Shown: positions 25,201-40,200 of the stretch, piece by piece | How the letters are laid out: the number at the start of each line of letters is the position of its first letter | How positions within the stretch are numbered: position 1 is the first letter of the stretch | Assembly (NCBI GenBank): GCA_029582155.1 | Contig: CM055897.1 | Location: 94,005,829 to 94,069,828 of the forward strand | Length of the DNA: 64,000 nucleotides | Reading direction: 5' to 3' | Source: Panopea generosa | Taxonomy: Eukaryota > Mollusca > Bivalvia > Adapedonta > Hiatellidae | The notes under the pieces: generated by a model | The model's database searches: none | What the model was told of the DNA's origin: nothing | The model's input: only the letters and a program-made list of their open reading frames with translations | Translations under genes and position numbers: made by a program

Positions 25201-28200
25201 AATAAACCATTATTTCATTTATCAATTTTTGCACATTTGGCTAAATTGAAATTATTATGAAACATGATTGATTGATTGATTGAATATTTAGTGTCATTTT
25301 TATGCCATCAAGGGCTAACATAACAGACAATCAGTTAACCTAACCACTGTTTCCTGGGATTAACCAGCACTTGAGCACACCCGATCTCGCAAGTAACTGA
25401 TAACTTTCCCACTTGAATCAGTGGTGAGAGACAAATGATAATGAGACACAATGTTGTATATCAATCATCACGGAGACTGTTGCCGGGTGGGGGATTCTAA
25501 CTCACGACCCCTGGATTGATAGTCAGACGCCTAACCAACTGAGTTAATCGGGCCCGGCTATATTATGAAACAATATGATAAAGTCTATATGAAATGTGAA
25601 ATAACTGTTATGGAAGCAGATTTTAAAGATTTTTCTGTATCCGTTCCACATTTGTTAAATTTAGGACTTAATGCTTTATTGTTAACTGTATGCTAAATAT
25701 ATGTACTTATGTGAATAAAATATTGTTTAAACTAATGCATAGTGTGTATTTATATGAAAACCATTCTTTACAATGCATTACATGTTTTTAAATGAAGGCA
25801 TTTGCTTTATCATTCATGGCATGTTTTTAAATGAATGGCCTTTCTTTAACATTCAATATTTTCAAATAATGTTTCTTGTAACTACAAGTCACCTACCTGT
25901 GTGTTGTTCCGGCAATATCTGTAACCTTCACTGACAGGTCTATCAACTTGGTAAAACAGTTGATGAGATAGATTACTACAAATGCATTCTGAAAATATTA
26001 AATGTAACATAACTGAACGAGACTGTATATTAAGTTTCATATGCATACATCTCTACAGTTAATGGCTGGACCCTGTAAGCTCAGTCTGTAGGGTATCGGA
26101 CTATTGATCTAGTAGTCGCTCATTCATATTCCTGCTCAGTCAGTCTCCATGATGATTGATATACAACATTGCATCTCATTGTCTTTTATCTCATATGACT
26201 GATTCAAGTGGGAAGTTATCAAATACTTGCAGAAACGGGTGTGCTCAAGAACTGGTTAACCTTACAGGATCCCAGGAATGAGTGGGTAGGTCAACTGATT
26301 GTCTGTTAGCTCTTGATTATATAGATTATATAGAAAAAAAAGCTTCAATCAATCAGTGTAAATGTATCAAGATATCACTTCTATTAAGAAAAGTCATAGC
26401 AACATGTCAAGTGTATTTGTGCTGTTTTACCTAAATCACACTGGAGACACTGGTAAGTAACCCTCATTTAAAATAGTATATCAAAGAACATATCGGTATT
26501 GCAATAAGTATGTTACATGGATTACCCATTGTCAGATACCCACGGGTGTCAATTCCAATACTCTCCATCCATCAATGGTGGGAAATTACACTAGGTTTGT
26601 GTTGTTTTATTTTAACAGAACAAAATACAGCTAACATTAATGTCTTATCAAAATGGCGCTTGCATGAAACTACCGATGCAATTGGATAATATTACCCTCA
26701 TGAAATCGTGAAGGAACCAATCATATGGTTGCATCGTGACTTGGTAGACACAACGCTAACGCTAAGCTAGTGTAACATCCCATGGGTGATAAATGAAGAG
26801 CATCGGAATGGATTAGGCATTGGTATCCGATGATGCAATTTCATGAAATCTCACTTTTATTTTCTCCTTTAGGTACTCATATAGGTTCAATTAGTAAGAA
26901 TCTACTAACAGTGCAACAGAGGAACTGATGTACAAAGAAATGAAAAACCAGTGTCACATGCTCCTCTAAATATTTGGAATAGAGAAACAAGATAGCCATA
27001 ATGGCCCGAATCTTTACCTGTCACTTCACTCAGATATCAATAATTAAAATAGGCATTTTTGAAATATGAAAAAGCGAGTGCTAGAGTGCAACCAAGGTCA
27101 AATATGCATTTGTGACAGTTCAAGGACTGAAACTCTAACATTAATTATCTGATGTGGTTAGTTCATGAACTCATCTGAGCTATTTTAGTGAAACAACTAT
27201 TGTGTCAGTTAATATTGCATTATTTGATGAGACAAGGTCAATAACACCAATATTAATTATGCAATTCGATTAGTTCAAGAATTTATCCCAGTTACAACAA
27301 AAAAAATATCACTGGTATGTGTCGCATGTCGGTGAAAAATAACATATATGTTACGATAGGTAGCAATGTATTCATGAATAGTAATGGACTGATATTCAGA
27401 CTAGACATGCAATTTCATGTTTTATTTACATTAAAGCATGACATTGACCTTTGTGTTATCTTGACCTTGACATCTGTTGTAATGGTCTGGGTATTTCTAC
27501 AGTTAAATGACATGCTGATCACTTGCGTCAAGCTATTTTAAAATCCCTAAATGTAAGACAAAATTACAGATCAATTGTTGATCAATGGATAAATTGAGCC
27601 AAGTGTTTTTGAAATCCATTCATGTATGACAAAGTTAAAGGACGGAATTGAAATCTCAAACAGATTCAAAGTATTGTCATACATATTAAAAGTGTGAACT
27701 TGACCTTTGAGGTACGGGTCTAGGTCTTACTTATGTCACATCGTCATGTCATCGTAGTAAATTGAGCCAAGTTAAAGAAAAAGTCACAGACCAGACATGC
27801 AATATCAAACAAATTGAAACTGTGACCTTGACCTTTGAGGAAAGGTTCTGGGTCTTACAGGCGACACTTAATTATGTCATGATGATCACTTGAGCAAAGG
27901 GTTTTTGTAAAATTTATCAATAGATGACAAAGTTACTGATCGGACAAAAAATGTCAAAATGACTAAAAGTGTTGTCAAACAAAGTTTAATTGTGACCATT
28001 GGAGAGGGAGTCTGGGTATTAAGTGCAACACGTTGTCATGTTGTGTTGATCATTTGTAGCAAGTATTTATAAAATCCATCTATGCATGACAAAGTTACTG
28101 GCAGGACATGAAATCTCACACAGACTCAAAGTGTTGTCAAACAAACTCAAAGTGTCACCTTGACCTTTGAGGTATGCATGTGGGTTTTACGCGTGACACC

Positions 28201-31200
28201 TTGTAATGTCATGCTGATGAATAGAGCCAAGTGTTTTAAAATTTATCCATAGGTGACAAAGTTACAGACCGGGCACGAAATCTCAATCAGACTGAAAGTG
28301 TCATCAAATAAAGTTAAATTGTGACCTTGACCTTTGAAGTGGGACTCTGGGTATTAGGTGCAATATGTCGTCATGTTATGTTGATTATTAATTTTGCAGC
28401 AAGTATTGATAAAATCCATCTATGCACGAAAAAGTTACTAGCCGGGAATGAAATCTCATACAGACCTATGAGGTACAAATATGGATCTTACAAGTGACAC
28501 GTTGTCATGTCATGCTGCTGACTTGAGCCAAGTGTTTTTTAAATTTATCCATAAGTGACAAAGTTACAGACCGGACACAGAATCTCAATCAGACTGAAAG
28601 TGTCATCAAACAAAGTTAAATTGTGACCTTGACCTTTGTCATGTTATGTTGATCATTTGTAGCAACTATTTATAAAATCCATCTATGCATGACAAAATTG
28701 CATGCTGGACACGAAATCTCACACAGACTCAAAGTGTTGTCAAACAAACTCAAATTGTGACCTTGACCTTTGAGATATGGTTGTGGGTCATACTTGGGAC
28801 ATGTTGTCATGTTATGTTGATCATTTGTAGCAAGTAATTATAAAATCCATCTATGCATGACAAAGTTACAGGCCTGACACGAAATCTCACAAAGACCAAA
28901 AGTGTTGTCAAACAAGCTCAAATTGTGACCTTGACCTTTGAGGTATGGGTGTGGGTCTTACTCGCGACACATACTCATGTTATGTTGATCATTTGTAACT
29001 AGTATCAACAAAATCCATCTTTGAATAACAAAGATACAGCCTGAAACAAAATACCAGACGGAAGAAAGGTAGGACGAACAGATCGACAGAAGAACGGACG
29101 CTGCGATTACTTTATGCCACCGCAAAAATTTTGGGAAAGGGGCATAAAAATACTATGTAAGTCCAATAAACACTTAATGTGCCAGAGAGCACACAACATA
29201 TAAGTTTACAGCCAGGCGAATGGATGAGCAATGGATACAAATCAATCAGAATAGGTTATCTGGAGCTTAGGCTATAATAAATTAATTGCTAGGTATCATC
29301 ACCGCCCACCCCTTAATTTTCATGCTGCACGGACCCTTTTTATTTTCATAAAAAAACAAACAATAAAAAAATAAACAATAAAAAAAAAACCATCTAAATT
29401 TTTAAAAATGAAAATAAAAAATAAAATCCTCCTGCCCTTCCGGTTTCTAAGAAAAATTTGGATGATAATCTAGCAAATAGTTTATAATGGCCTTAGTGAG
29501 TATACAAGGGAAGTAATTCTGTCTTTAAATAACCAGGAGTTATCCCCTTTTGTACTGCACCACTGTCTCATTATGCTTTACAAACATACAAAGTTTCAAC
29601 AAATTATCATATGTACTGTTCAAGTAATAAATCTGACTGGAATCAAATCTATTCCTATTGTGTTTAAAATGAAAAAATAAATCATTCAAAGGCTTATACT
29701 CCGCCATTTCTGATTTCAAAACTGATTTCATCTGAGCCTTCTTTATATATTCCTAACATTTTAACCAAGTTTGGTCTAAATCGGAAATGAACTGGTGTTA
29801 TGGTGTTGTCATGGCAATAATAAGTATTCTAATAAATTCAATGGTCATAACTCCATTGTTTCTAGTCCGATTGAGCCAATTCAACATTATATTCTAGATT
29901 TCATGACAATTAAAATAAAGCCATAGTTTGGTCAGGATCCCCTGTAATATGAAGGTGCCAGTCGTATATTACTGGAAATTAAATACCGGTACATGGATGA
30001 TGTATTGACAATGGATAAATAACCACGACATACTAGCTCTCTGGCTTTTCGCCAGTACAGCTGAAGTTTGTTGTATTTTTTATGCATTGTAAAATAATAG
30101 ACATTAAAATGCAATAAAAACGAAAGATAAAACAAAGACAAAATTTATTTAAACACAACAAACATAAACATGTACAAGTACATTCAATTTCTTAAACAAA
30201 TTTCCCTCTAGATTAAATTGTATGTAAATAACAATTCTGTATGAATTAAGATTGCTTTACAGAAATAACCAGACTCAGATGGGTTTGTCTGATGCATGAC
30301 TTAGTTTTCTGGATCTCTCTATATAAAGTATAGCAAGCATAAATAATCAGCTAAATAAAATATTAGCCAGACTTATATAATTTACAAAGCATTAGAAGTA
30401 ACCATCTAGTAGTGTAGATGGAAAATGTTCAGCATATTGTTGCTAGACATTCCAATATACAGTTTGTTGTCCTGGTCACTATACGCTATGGAAGAGGGAC
30501 TTTTCACTCCGTCTGTCTTATTTAGTAGGATCTGCAACTTCTCACCGCCTGCCGTTATCTGATGAACATTGTTAGAGTTGTGCCCGCACACGTAAACAGT
30601 TCCATCACGATCAACACATATTCCTGTGGCTTGCTTCAGGTCATCATCCTTATATGTGGCTATAATTTCTCCTTCCAGGGTCAGGTTGGTCAAGGAATGG
30701 TTGTTAAAGTCTGAAATATGCAGAATCGTATGGTCAGGACTGATAGCTATATAATGTGGATTAATGAATAGTCTCCCTCCACTGGCATCTGTAGATAAAA
30801 CTTTCAACACAGTACCATCCATTTTCATGATTTCAACTTTGGCTGGGTCACAGAATGTCACTGCAAGTTTGTCCATGTAACTCATTATTCCCCTGCATTT
30901 ACCATTGACCTTTACCTCATGACCTTTGGACAGAGTGTCTGATGCTGATAGAAACTGAATCACTTGTTTTCTGTTGAGAGTTACAGCAAGTTCCCCTGGT
31001 GCGGTCTCTGTAATGTCCCATGGCGATGAAGGCAAATGGAGCTTTGATGTGACCTTGTTTTGTTGTGTGTTGACAAGCATAGCACTATCTCCACTAATAA
31101 CAGCAATTTGTCCATCAGACATAATTCTTAATCCAGAAATTAATTCTTTAAACAATGAAATTTTGATATCTTGCAAATGTTTTGCTTTTAAGTCTCCAGC

Positions 31201-34200
31201 AATTTTCAATTGACCAAACAATTTCAGGTTTTCAAGTAAGTCTTTTATCTGTTCATCTGGCACAAACTGGTACTGAATTATCATGTTCTCCCTTGCCATC
31301 ATTGCTAAGTCATCTTCTAATGCATCCACATCCTTCTGTGATTTTTTCATTCTGATAAACAGATTTTGATACTGTCTAGATCTTTTAAATATCTCCATAT
31401 CTGACTTCAGTGTTTCAATATCCTTTATGGCCTTGTCACATTTACTGGAAATGGCACTCATCCTATCAATATCAGCATCCAGGGAGAGTTTGGCAACTTG
31501 TTCAATTTTGTTTTCAAGTTCATTAAACATAGTATTAATATCTTCTCTCAGTTCTTTTACAGTTTTTATTACTTCAGAGTAATATTTTTCTGATTCTGAG
31601 CGATTGACCTTTGTTTTTTTCTCATTAAAATCAAATTTGTCTTTGGTTTTGTTTAGTTTTGTGATGAAGTTCTTATATTCTTCACTCCCTTCAATTTCAT
31701 TAGCAATATTTGGGATATAGGTTACGTCACCGCAGCAAGTGTTCCCAGTGGCCAAGCAGGCACTGCATCCAAGCTGACTGTGTAATTTACAGAAATACTG
31801 AATAGATTTGCCTGCGTGTTGGGTGCATTTGTCTTTCATTAATGTACGATTCTTTTTCTTTGGCATGGCATATTTATCCATTAGCAAATGGTTCTTCATT
31901 GGTAATGGCAGGCAATGATGCTTGAAGCATGTCTCACATAAATAATGATTACAGTCCACACAAAATCCAGTGACAGGTAAATGATGTCCCTCTATGCTGC
32001 AAGGGTCACAGAACAGTTCAACCTCTTCCAGCGAAGCTCCAGTAACAGAATCACTTGGTCTGGTTGTGTTCCTTCCCGGCACTTCCATCGTCACTTTTTT
32101 ATATTTGCCTTACATATGAGGACAGGGATGCTACAGTTACATATACACTCATAATATGTTTGTTTTTTCCCGTCACTTCAATTTTCATATATGTGCATGT
32201 CACTATCGTAATTAGTTCTACTTTACGATCATCATTACAAATTTTAGTGTAATAGCTTTATATTACAATATTTCACAGTCCTCATCATTTAACATTGTAG
32301 CTACATATAGAATATTACTGATAACAAAATGGATGTTAGTCAGTGCACTACCTGATTACATATCAACCTTACTGCATGTTAAAGGGGGCTCATCTACTGA
32401 TACAGTATTTTATAGATTACATTAGCAATCACCACCTTTGCACCCTTCTTTGTAGATACTGACAGTGAGTGGCATTCTCCAGGGACTGTTCAATTACCCT
32501 ATACGTATATAAACATGACATTCTATAGGGACTGTACAATTACCCTATATGTATATAAACATGACATTCTATAGGGACTGTTCAATTACCCTATATGTAT
32601 AAAACATGACATTCTATAGGGACTGTTCAATTTACTATGTCTGTAATGCAGAACCACATGCTCCATATTGGTCAAATGATAAATCGAGGTTCTACTTATG
32701 TTCTATATAAATGGCTATACAAAATTAAACAGTTACTAATATATCGGAAAATGTTCACCTGTGTATTCACAGTTTTCTTATGTGCCGGTAGAAGATGAAC
32801 TTTGATTTAAAGCCGGGAGGTAGTGCAGTGTATCTTATGTTTACTGCTCACATTAACAGTTGTGGGTTTGCTATACATGATAGCCTCTCCAAACAGAAGG
32901 CCTAAGAGGGCCTGAATCGCTAGAGGATTTTATTTTTGTAAGTTACCCTCAAATTGAGCTTATTAGCCTCAAATGACCCCAAACTTAATCCCAGGGCTTC
33001 CACAAACATTCAGGATCCCATCATGCAATGCTACTTGTAAAAGGCCAACAAGGCCTTCAACTTTCAGAGAATATTTTTTATTTTAAAGTTCCTCTTCAAA
33101 TATGCTAATAATCTGTCCTTTTGTGCTTTCTTAGCAATCAAGCTAAATTAGTTTAAACTAATGTTTGACAATGAACTACACATACAATGACATGTCCAGC
33201 CAATATTTATGTTTGGCAATGAACTACACATACAATGACATGTCCAGCCAATATTTATGTTTGACAATGATCTACACATACAATGACATGTCCAGCCAAT
33301 ATTTATGTTTGACAATGAACTACACATACAATGACATGTCCAGCCAATATTTATGTTTGACAATGATCTACACATACAATGACATGTCCAGCCAATATTT
33401 ATGTTTGACAATGAACAACACATACAATGACATGTCCAGCCAATATTTATGTTTGACAATGAACAACACATACAATGACATGTCCAGCCAATATTTATGT
33501 TTGACAATGATCTACACATACAATGACATGTCCAGCCAATATTTATGTTTGACAATGAACAACACATACAATGACATGTCCAGCCAATATTTATGTTTGA
33601 CAATGAACAACACATACAATGACATGTCCAGCCAATATTTATGTTTGACAATGAACAACACATACAATGACATGTCCAGCCAATATTTATGTTTGACAAT
33701 GAACTACACATACAATGCCATGTCCAGCCAATATTTATGTTTGACAATGAACTACACATACAATGACATGTCCAGCCAATATTTATGTTTGACAATGAAC
33801 TACATAAACAATGACACGTCCAGCCAATATTTATGTTTGACAATGATCTACACATACAATGACACGTCCAGCCAATATATATGTTTGACAATGAACTACA
33901 CATACAATGACACGTCCAGCCAATATTTATGTTTGACAATGAACTACACATACAATGACATGTCCAGCAAATATTTATGTTTGACAATGAACTACACATA
34001 CAATGACACGTCCAGCCAATATTTATGTTTGACAATGAACTACACATACAATGACATGTCCAGCCAATATATATGTTCCAATTTCATGCTACTTTTCAAG
34101 ATTCAATAAATCATTTGAAAAACTAAATAACAGTGGTGAATCTTGTGTAGCTATCTTCGTCAAAAATGTATAAAATATATTTTACTTTTTCATTTTTTAA

Positions 34201-37200
34201 ATATTTTCATTTTCAAAATTAGCGAAAGGTCAATATAGTTTTACAATAACTGTAAGTAATCTCATAAATTTATTTGTTTCAAGCTAACTATCTTAATAAA
34301 AAGATGCAAACTTATTTTGCTATGTGAACATTAGTAAAAATCAACATTGTCATGAGTACCTTTAACATAACAGAAGATAACCAAACATGGTTCAAGTGAA
34401 TGATATAATTCGTAACTTGTAAACTGTATATTTTTATCTCAAATTTAGTGGTTATCTTATACCTTAATGATTAAATAAATATAGAATTTAAGAGTATACC
34501 AACACATTGTGGCTATATGATACCCAGCTGAAAGAAAATTCCAGACTCATTTTCCAAGTTCAAAATAAGAATAGCCAGATAACAAACTAAGACAAATATC
34601 AAATCAGATTATAAATAAATAAAAATGAAGGATGAGCCCAGAACCTTCATATCCGTGGAACTACCAAGATTTAAGCTCAACTGCAATGCAGGTTCATAGC
34701 TTTTGTGAAATGTTGTTAGGCCTGTGTCTTGGGTAGAGCCCATACTGGATGCTGTTTTTGAAAGGCATTTCGGAGCCTGAATTATAAGAATCTTACATCG
34801 GTTTGAAATTTGGACAGAAAATTCTATCCCAAGGGATAACTTACAGTGATATCTGCCGAATTAGTGCAAAAATAGTTATCTGGGAGGGCAGAGCTTTTTT
34901 TTACCGAAAAGAAATAGCCATGATTTTTTTTCTTTCTTGAAAACCAAACATACTGAATATTATATTTGAAGTTAATTCATCATCATATTTTACCACGACC
35001 ATTTTTAAGAACTCAAATTCTATCATTTATGTTATATTTATTTTGTGTCATGCCATAGATGGTTCTAACATCACCACAAAAGAGTGAGGGTGTAGGAGGC
35101 AAAATAAGTAACGAGTAAAAATATGTGGAAATCCTTGTCCGGTATGCAAGAATGAGTAGTCAAAGCTTATCCACTGCACTACTCCTGCTTGTACAATTGT
35201 CTAAAAGGTTCTCCTTTCCTTAATAGCTCAAACTGAATGTTTGCAAGAGACAGATGGTTTCAACATAAAAGTCCTGAACTGTAAGTGGAGTAGTGGGTAT
35301 GGCGGGTATGCCCTGAACTGTAAGTGGAGCAGTGGGTATGGGAAGAATATGCCCTGAACTGTTGTGGAGTAGTGGGTATGGTGGGGATATGCCCTGAGCT
35401 GTAAGTGGAGTAGTCGGTATGGCAGAAATATGCCCTGAACTGTAAGTGGAGTAGTGGGTATGGCAGAAATATGCCCTGAACTGTAAGTGGAGTAGTGGGT
35501 ATGGCAGAAATATGCCCTGAACTGTAAGTGGAGTAGTGGGTATGGCAGAAATATGCCCTGAACTATAAGTGGAGTAAAGTGTGCTTAAACGTGAAAAAAG
35601 CAATTTATAAGTTAGTGGGTTGAGAATTATTGCAGGATGAGAATTTAATAGAATAATAAAAGTAATACGTACAGCTGAAATGAGAGCAGAGAGATCGGCA
35701 GCAGAAAAACTGTCGTACGCTCCCAGGAAGATTGGGAAACCGATTGCGATGTAGCTAAATATTCCGCCCAAATAGTCAAATAGGTTCACAGAAACTGAAA
35801 TATTAAAAATCAAGTTACACACAAAACAAAAATGTGTTTTAAAAAAATGCTACACATGAATATAATTATCGATTTTAAAATATTTATTACACATGTTGAA
35901 GTTTGTATATATTTAGGACATGACTCTAAATTTTTGTTTGAATAATTAGTGTCAGACGATCAGTAAACTTAATCCTGTTTTCCTGGGATCAGATTAATCA
36001 ATACTCGATCATACCCATCTCAACAAGTAATTGGAAACTTTCCCAATGAAACAGTTGTGAGAGAGGAATGACAATGAGATTCAATTTCATATACCAATAA
36101 TAACAGAAACTGTGACAGGGCAAGGATTCAAACCAACGACCCCTGGATGGATATTCAGACATGCAACCAACTGAGCTAACTTGGCCCCCTGGCTATCTAT
36201 TCTATAAAGCACAAATATATTTGTTATAATTATGTGAAGTTCAAATATGTTGGCCCTCTATCTGTTGTTATATCAAAACTATGTTGTGTTGTCCTGAGCA
36301 CAAACAACCTGCAAGCATGTTTTTAGGATTTGTATCAATATCATCTGATATGAAGCACAGCTTGTTTTGCTTTGATAGATAATTGTAAATAAAATAAAAA
36401 GTAGGTGCCTCTGGAACTTTATACGTATCTTAACATATAAGCAATCAGTAGTGTCATTTTTTAACCCATGTGACCTTGGTCTTTCTGTTATCTATAATAA
36501 AACTAAGACTGGTTCTCATATGACTGTCAACACTGAGGGCAGTTCAGTAGTTATAACTCTACAGTCACTGGTTAATAAATGTTTAACTGTACTGAAAAAA
36601 AACAACCATTTTACCTTACAATATTTGATAAAGATAAAAGAAATGTTTGTTGATTTGTACCAACCAATACCCACTACTCCACTTACAGTTCAGGGCATAC
36701 CTGCCATACCCACTACTCCACTTACAGTTTAGGGCATATTTCCCCCATACCCACTACTCCACTTACAGTTCAGGGCATACCTGCCATACCCACTACTCCA
36801 CTTACAGTTTAGGGCATATTCCCCCATACCCACTACTCCACTTACAGTTCAGGGCATATTCCCCAAATACCCACTACTACACTTACAGTTCAGGGCATAC
36901 CTGCCATACCCACTACTACACTAACAGTTTAGGGCATATTCCCCCCATACCCACTACACCACTTCCAGTTCAGGGCATACCCGCCATACCCACTACTCCA
37001 CTTACAGTTTAGGGCATATTCCCCCTATACCCACTACTCCACTTACAGTTCAGGGCATACCCGCCATACCCACTACTCCACTTACAGTTCAGGGCATACC
37101 TGCCATACCCACTACTACACTTACAGTTTAGGGCATATTCCCCCTATACCCACTACTCCACTTACAGTTCAGGGCATACCTGCCATACCCACTACTCCAC

Positions 37201-40200
37201 TTACAGTTCAGGGCATACCTGCCATACCCACTACTACACTTACAGTTTAGGGCATATTCCCCCTATACCCACTACTCCACTTACAGTTCAGGGCATACCC
37301 GCCATACCCACTACTCCACTTACAGTTCAGGGCATACCTGCCATACCCACTACTACACTTACAGTTTAGGGCATATTCCCCCTATACCCACTTCTCCACT
37401 TACAGTTCAGGGCATACCTGCCATACCCACTACTCCACTTACAGTTCAGGGCATACCCGCCATACCCACTACTACACTTACAGTTCAGGGCATACCTGCC
37501 ATACCCACTACTACACTTACAGTTTAGGGCATATTCCCCCCATACCCACTACACCACTTACAGTTTAGGGCATATTCCAACACTACTCCACTTCCAGTTC
37601 AGGGCATACCCGCCATACCCACTACTCCACTTAGAGTTAAGGGCATATTCCCCCCATACTCACTACTCCACTTACAGTTTAGGGCATATTCCCCAAATAC
37701 CCACTACTACACTTACAGTTCAGGGCATACCTGCCATACCCACTACTACACTTACAGTTTAGGGCATATTCCCCCCATACCCACTACACCACTTACAGTT
37801 TAGGGCATATTCCAACACTACTCACTATTCCACTTACAGTTCAGGGCATACCTGCCATACCCACTACTCCACTTACAGTTCAGGGCATATTCCCCCCATA
37901 CCCACTACTCCACTTACAGTTCAGAGCATATTCCCCCCATACCCACTACTCCACTTACAGTTCAGGGCATACCTGCCATACCCACTACTCCACTTACAGT
38001 TTAGAGCATATTCCCCCCATACCCACTACTCCAATACTACACCACTTCCAGTTCAGGGCATACCCGCCATACCCACTACTCCACTGACAGTTTAGGGCAT
38101 ATTCCCCCAATACCCACTACTCCAATTACAGTTCAGGGCATACCTGCCATACCCGATACTCCACTTACAGTTTAGGGCATATTCCCTCTATACCCACTAC
38201 AACACTTCCAGTTCAGGGCATACCCGCCATACCCAATACACCACTTACAGTTTAGGGCATATTGCAACACTACTCACTACTCCACTTACAGTTCAGGGCA
38301 TACCCGCCATACCCACTACTCCACTTACAGTTTAGGGCATATTCCCCCCATACCCACTACTCCAATTACAGTTCAGGGCATACCCACCATACCAACTATT
38401 CCACTTACAGTTCAGGGCATAACCTCCATACCACCTACTCCACTTACAGTTCAGGGCATAACCGCCATACCCACTTCTCCACTTACAGTTCAGGGCATAA
38501 CCGCCATACCCACTTCTCAACTTACAGTTCAGGGCATAACCGCCATACCCAATATTCCACCTAAAGTTCAGGGCATACCTGCTATACCCACTATTCCACT
38601 TACAGTTCAGGGGACAACCACCATACCCACTATTCCACTTACAATCAAGGGCATACCTGCCATACCCATTATTCCAATTACAGTTTAGGGCATACCTGCC
38701 ATACCCACTTTTCCATTTACAGTTCAGGGCAATCCTGCCATACCCACTACTCCACTTACAGTTCAGGGCATACCCCCAACATACACACTACTCCTCTTAC
38801 AGTTCAGGACATACCCCCACCATACCCACTACTCCACTTACAGCTCAGGGCATATTCCCCCCATACCCACTACTCCATTAACAGTTCAGGGCATACCCCC
38901 CCCCCCCCCCCCCCCCCATACCCACTACTCCATTTACAGTTCAGGGCATATTCCTCTCATACCCACTACTCCACTTACAGTTCAGGGCATATTCCCCCCC
39001 ATACCCACTACTCCACTTACAGTTCAGGGCATATTCCCCATACCCACTACTCCACTTACAGTTCAGGGCATACCCCCATCATACCCACTACTCCACTTAC
39101 ATTCAGGGCATACCCCAATCATACCCACTACTCAGCTCACAGTTCAGGGCATATTCACGCCATACCCACTACTCCACTTACAGTTCAGGGCATAACCGCC
39201 ATACCAACTACTCCACTTACAGTTCAGGGCATACCCCAACCATACACACTACTCCACTTACAGTTCAGGGCATAACCCCATCATACTCACTACTCCACTT
39301 ACAGTTCAGGGCATACCCCAATCATACCCACTACTCAGCTTACAGTTCAGGGCATATTCCCGCCATACCCACTACTCCACTTACAGTTCAGGGCATAACC
39401 GCCATACCCACTACTCCACTTACAGTTCAGGGCATACTCACCATACCCACTAATCCACTTACAGTTCAGGGCATACCCCATCATACCCACTACTCCACTT
39501 TCAGTTCAGGGCATACCCCAATCATACCCACTACTCAGCTAACAGTTCAGGGCATACCCCATCATACCCACTACTCCACTTACAGTTCAGGGCATACCCT
39601 ATCATACCCACTACTCCACTAACAGTTCAGGGCATACCCCAATCATACCCACTACTCAGCTTACAGTTCAGGGCATACCCCATCATACCCACTACTCCAC
39701 TTACAGTTCAGGGCATACCCTATCATACCCACTACTCCACTTTCAGTTCAGGGTATAGCCCAATCATACCCACTACTCAGCTTACAGTTCAGGGCATATT
39801 CCTGCCGTACCCACTACTCCACTTACAGTTCAGGGCATACTCTCCATACCCACTACTCCACTTACAGTTCATGGCATACCCCCACCATACCCACTACTCC
39901 ATTTACAGTTCAGGGCATATTCCCGCCTTACCCACTACTCCACTTACAGTTCAGGGCATATTCCCCATATAGCCACTACTCCACTTACAGTTTAGGGCAT
40001 ACCCCCACCATACCCACTACTCCACTTACAGTTTTGGGCATACTCCCACCATACCCACTACTCCACTAACAGTTTAGGGCATACCCCCACAATACCCACT
40101 ACTCCACTAACAGTTTAGGGCATACTCCCACCATACCCACTACTCCACTTACAGTTAAGGGCATATTCCCCATATACTCACTACTCCACTTACAGTTAAG

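Noticed and set aside
33148..34109. About 300-codon overlapping frames on both strands of the 48-bp array
   Set aside because: Simple repeat translation of a 48-bp minisatellite; both strands are equally open, so there is no coding evidence.
35220..35822. A 200-codon minus-strand frame including exon F and satellite
   Set aside because: Only 35673-35794 is exon; the frame then reads through the donor into intron and repeat.
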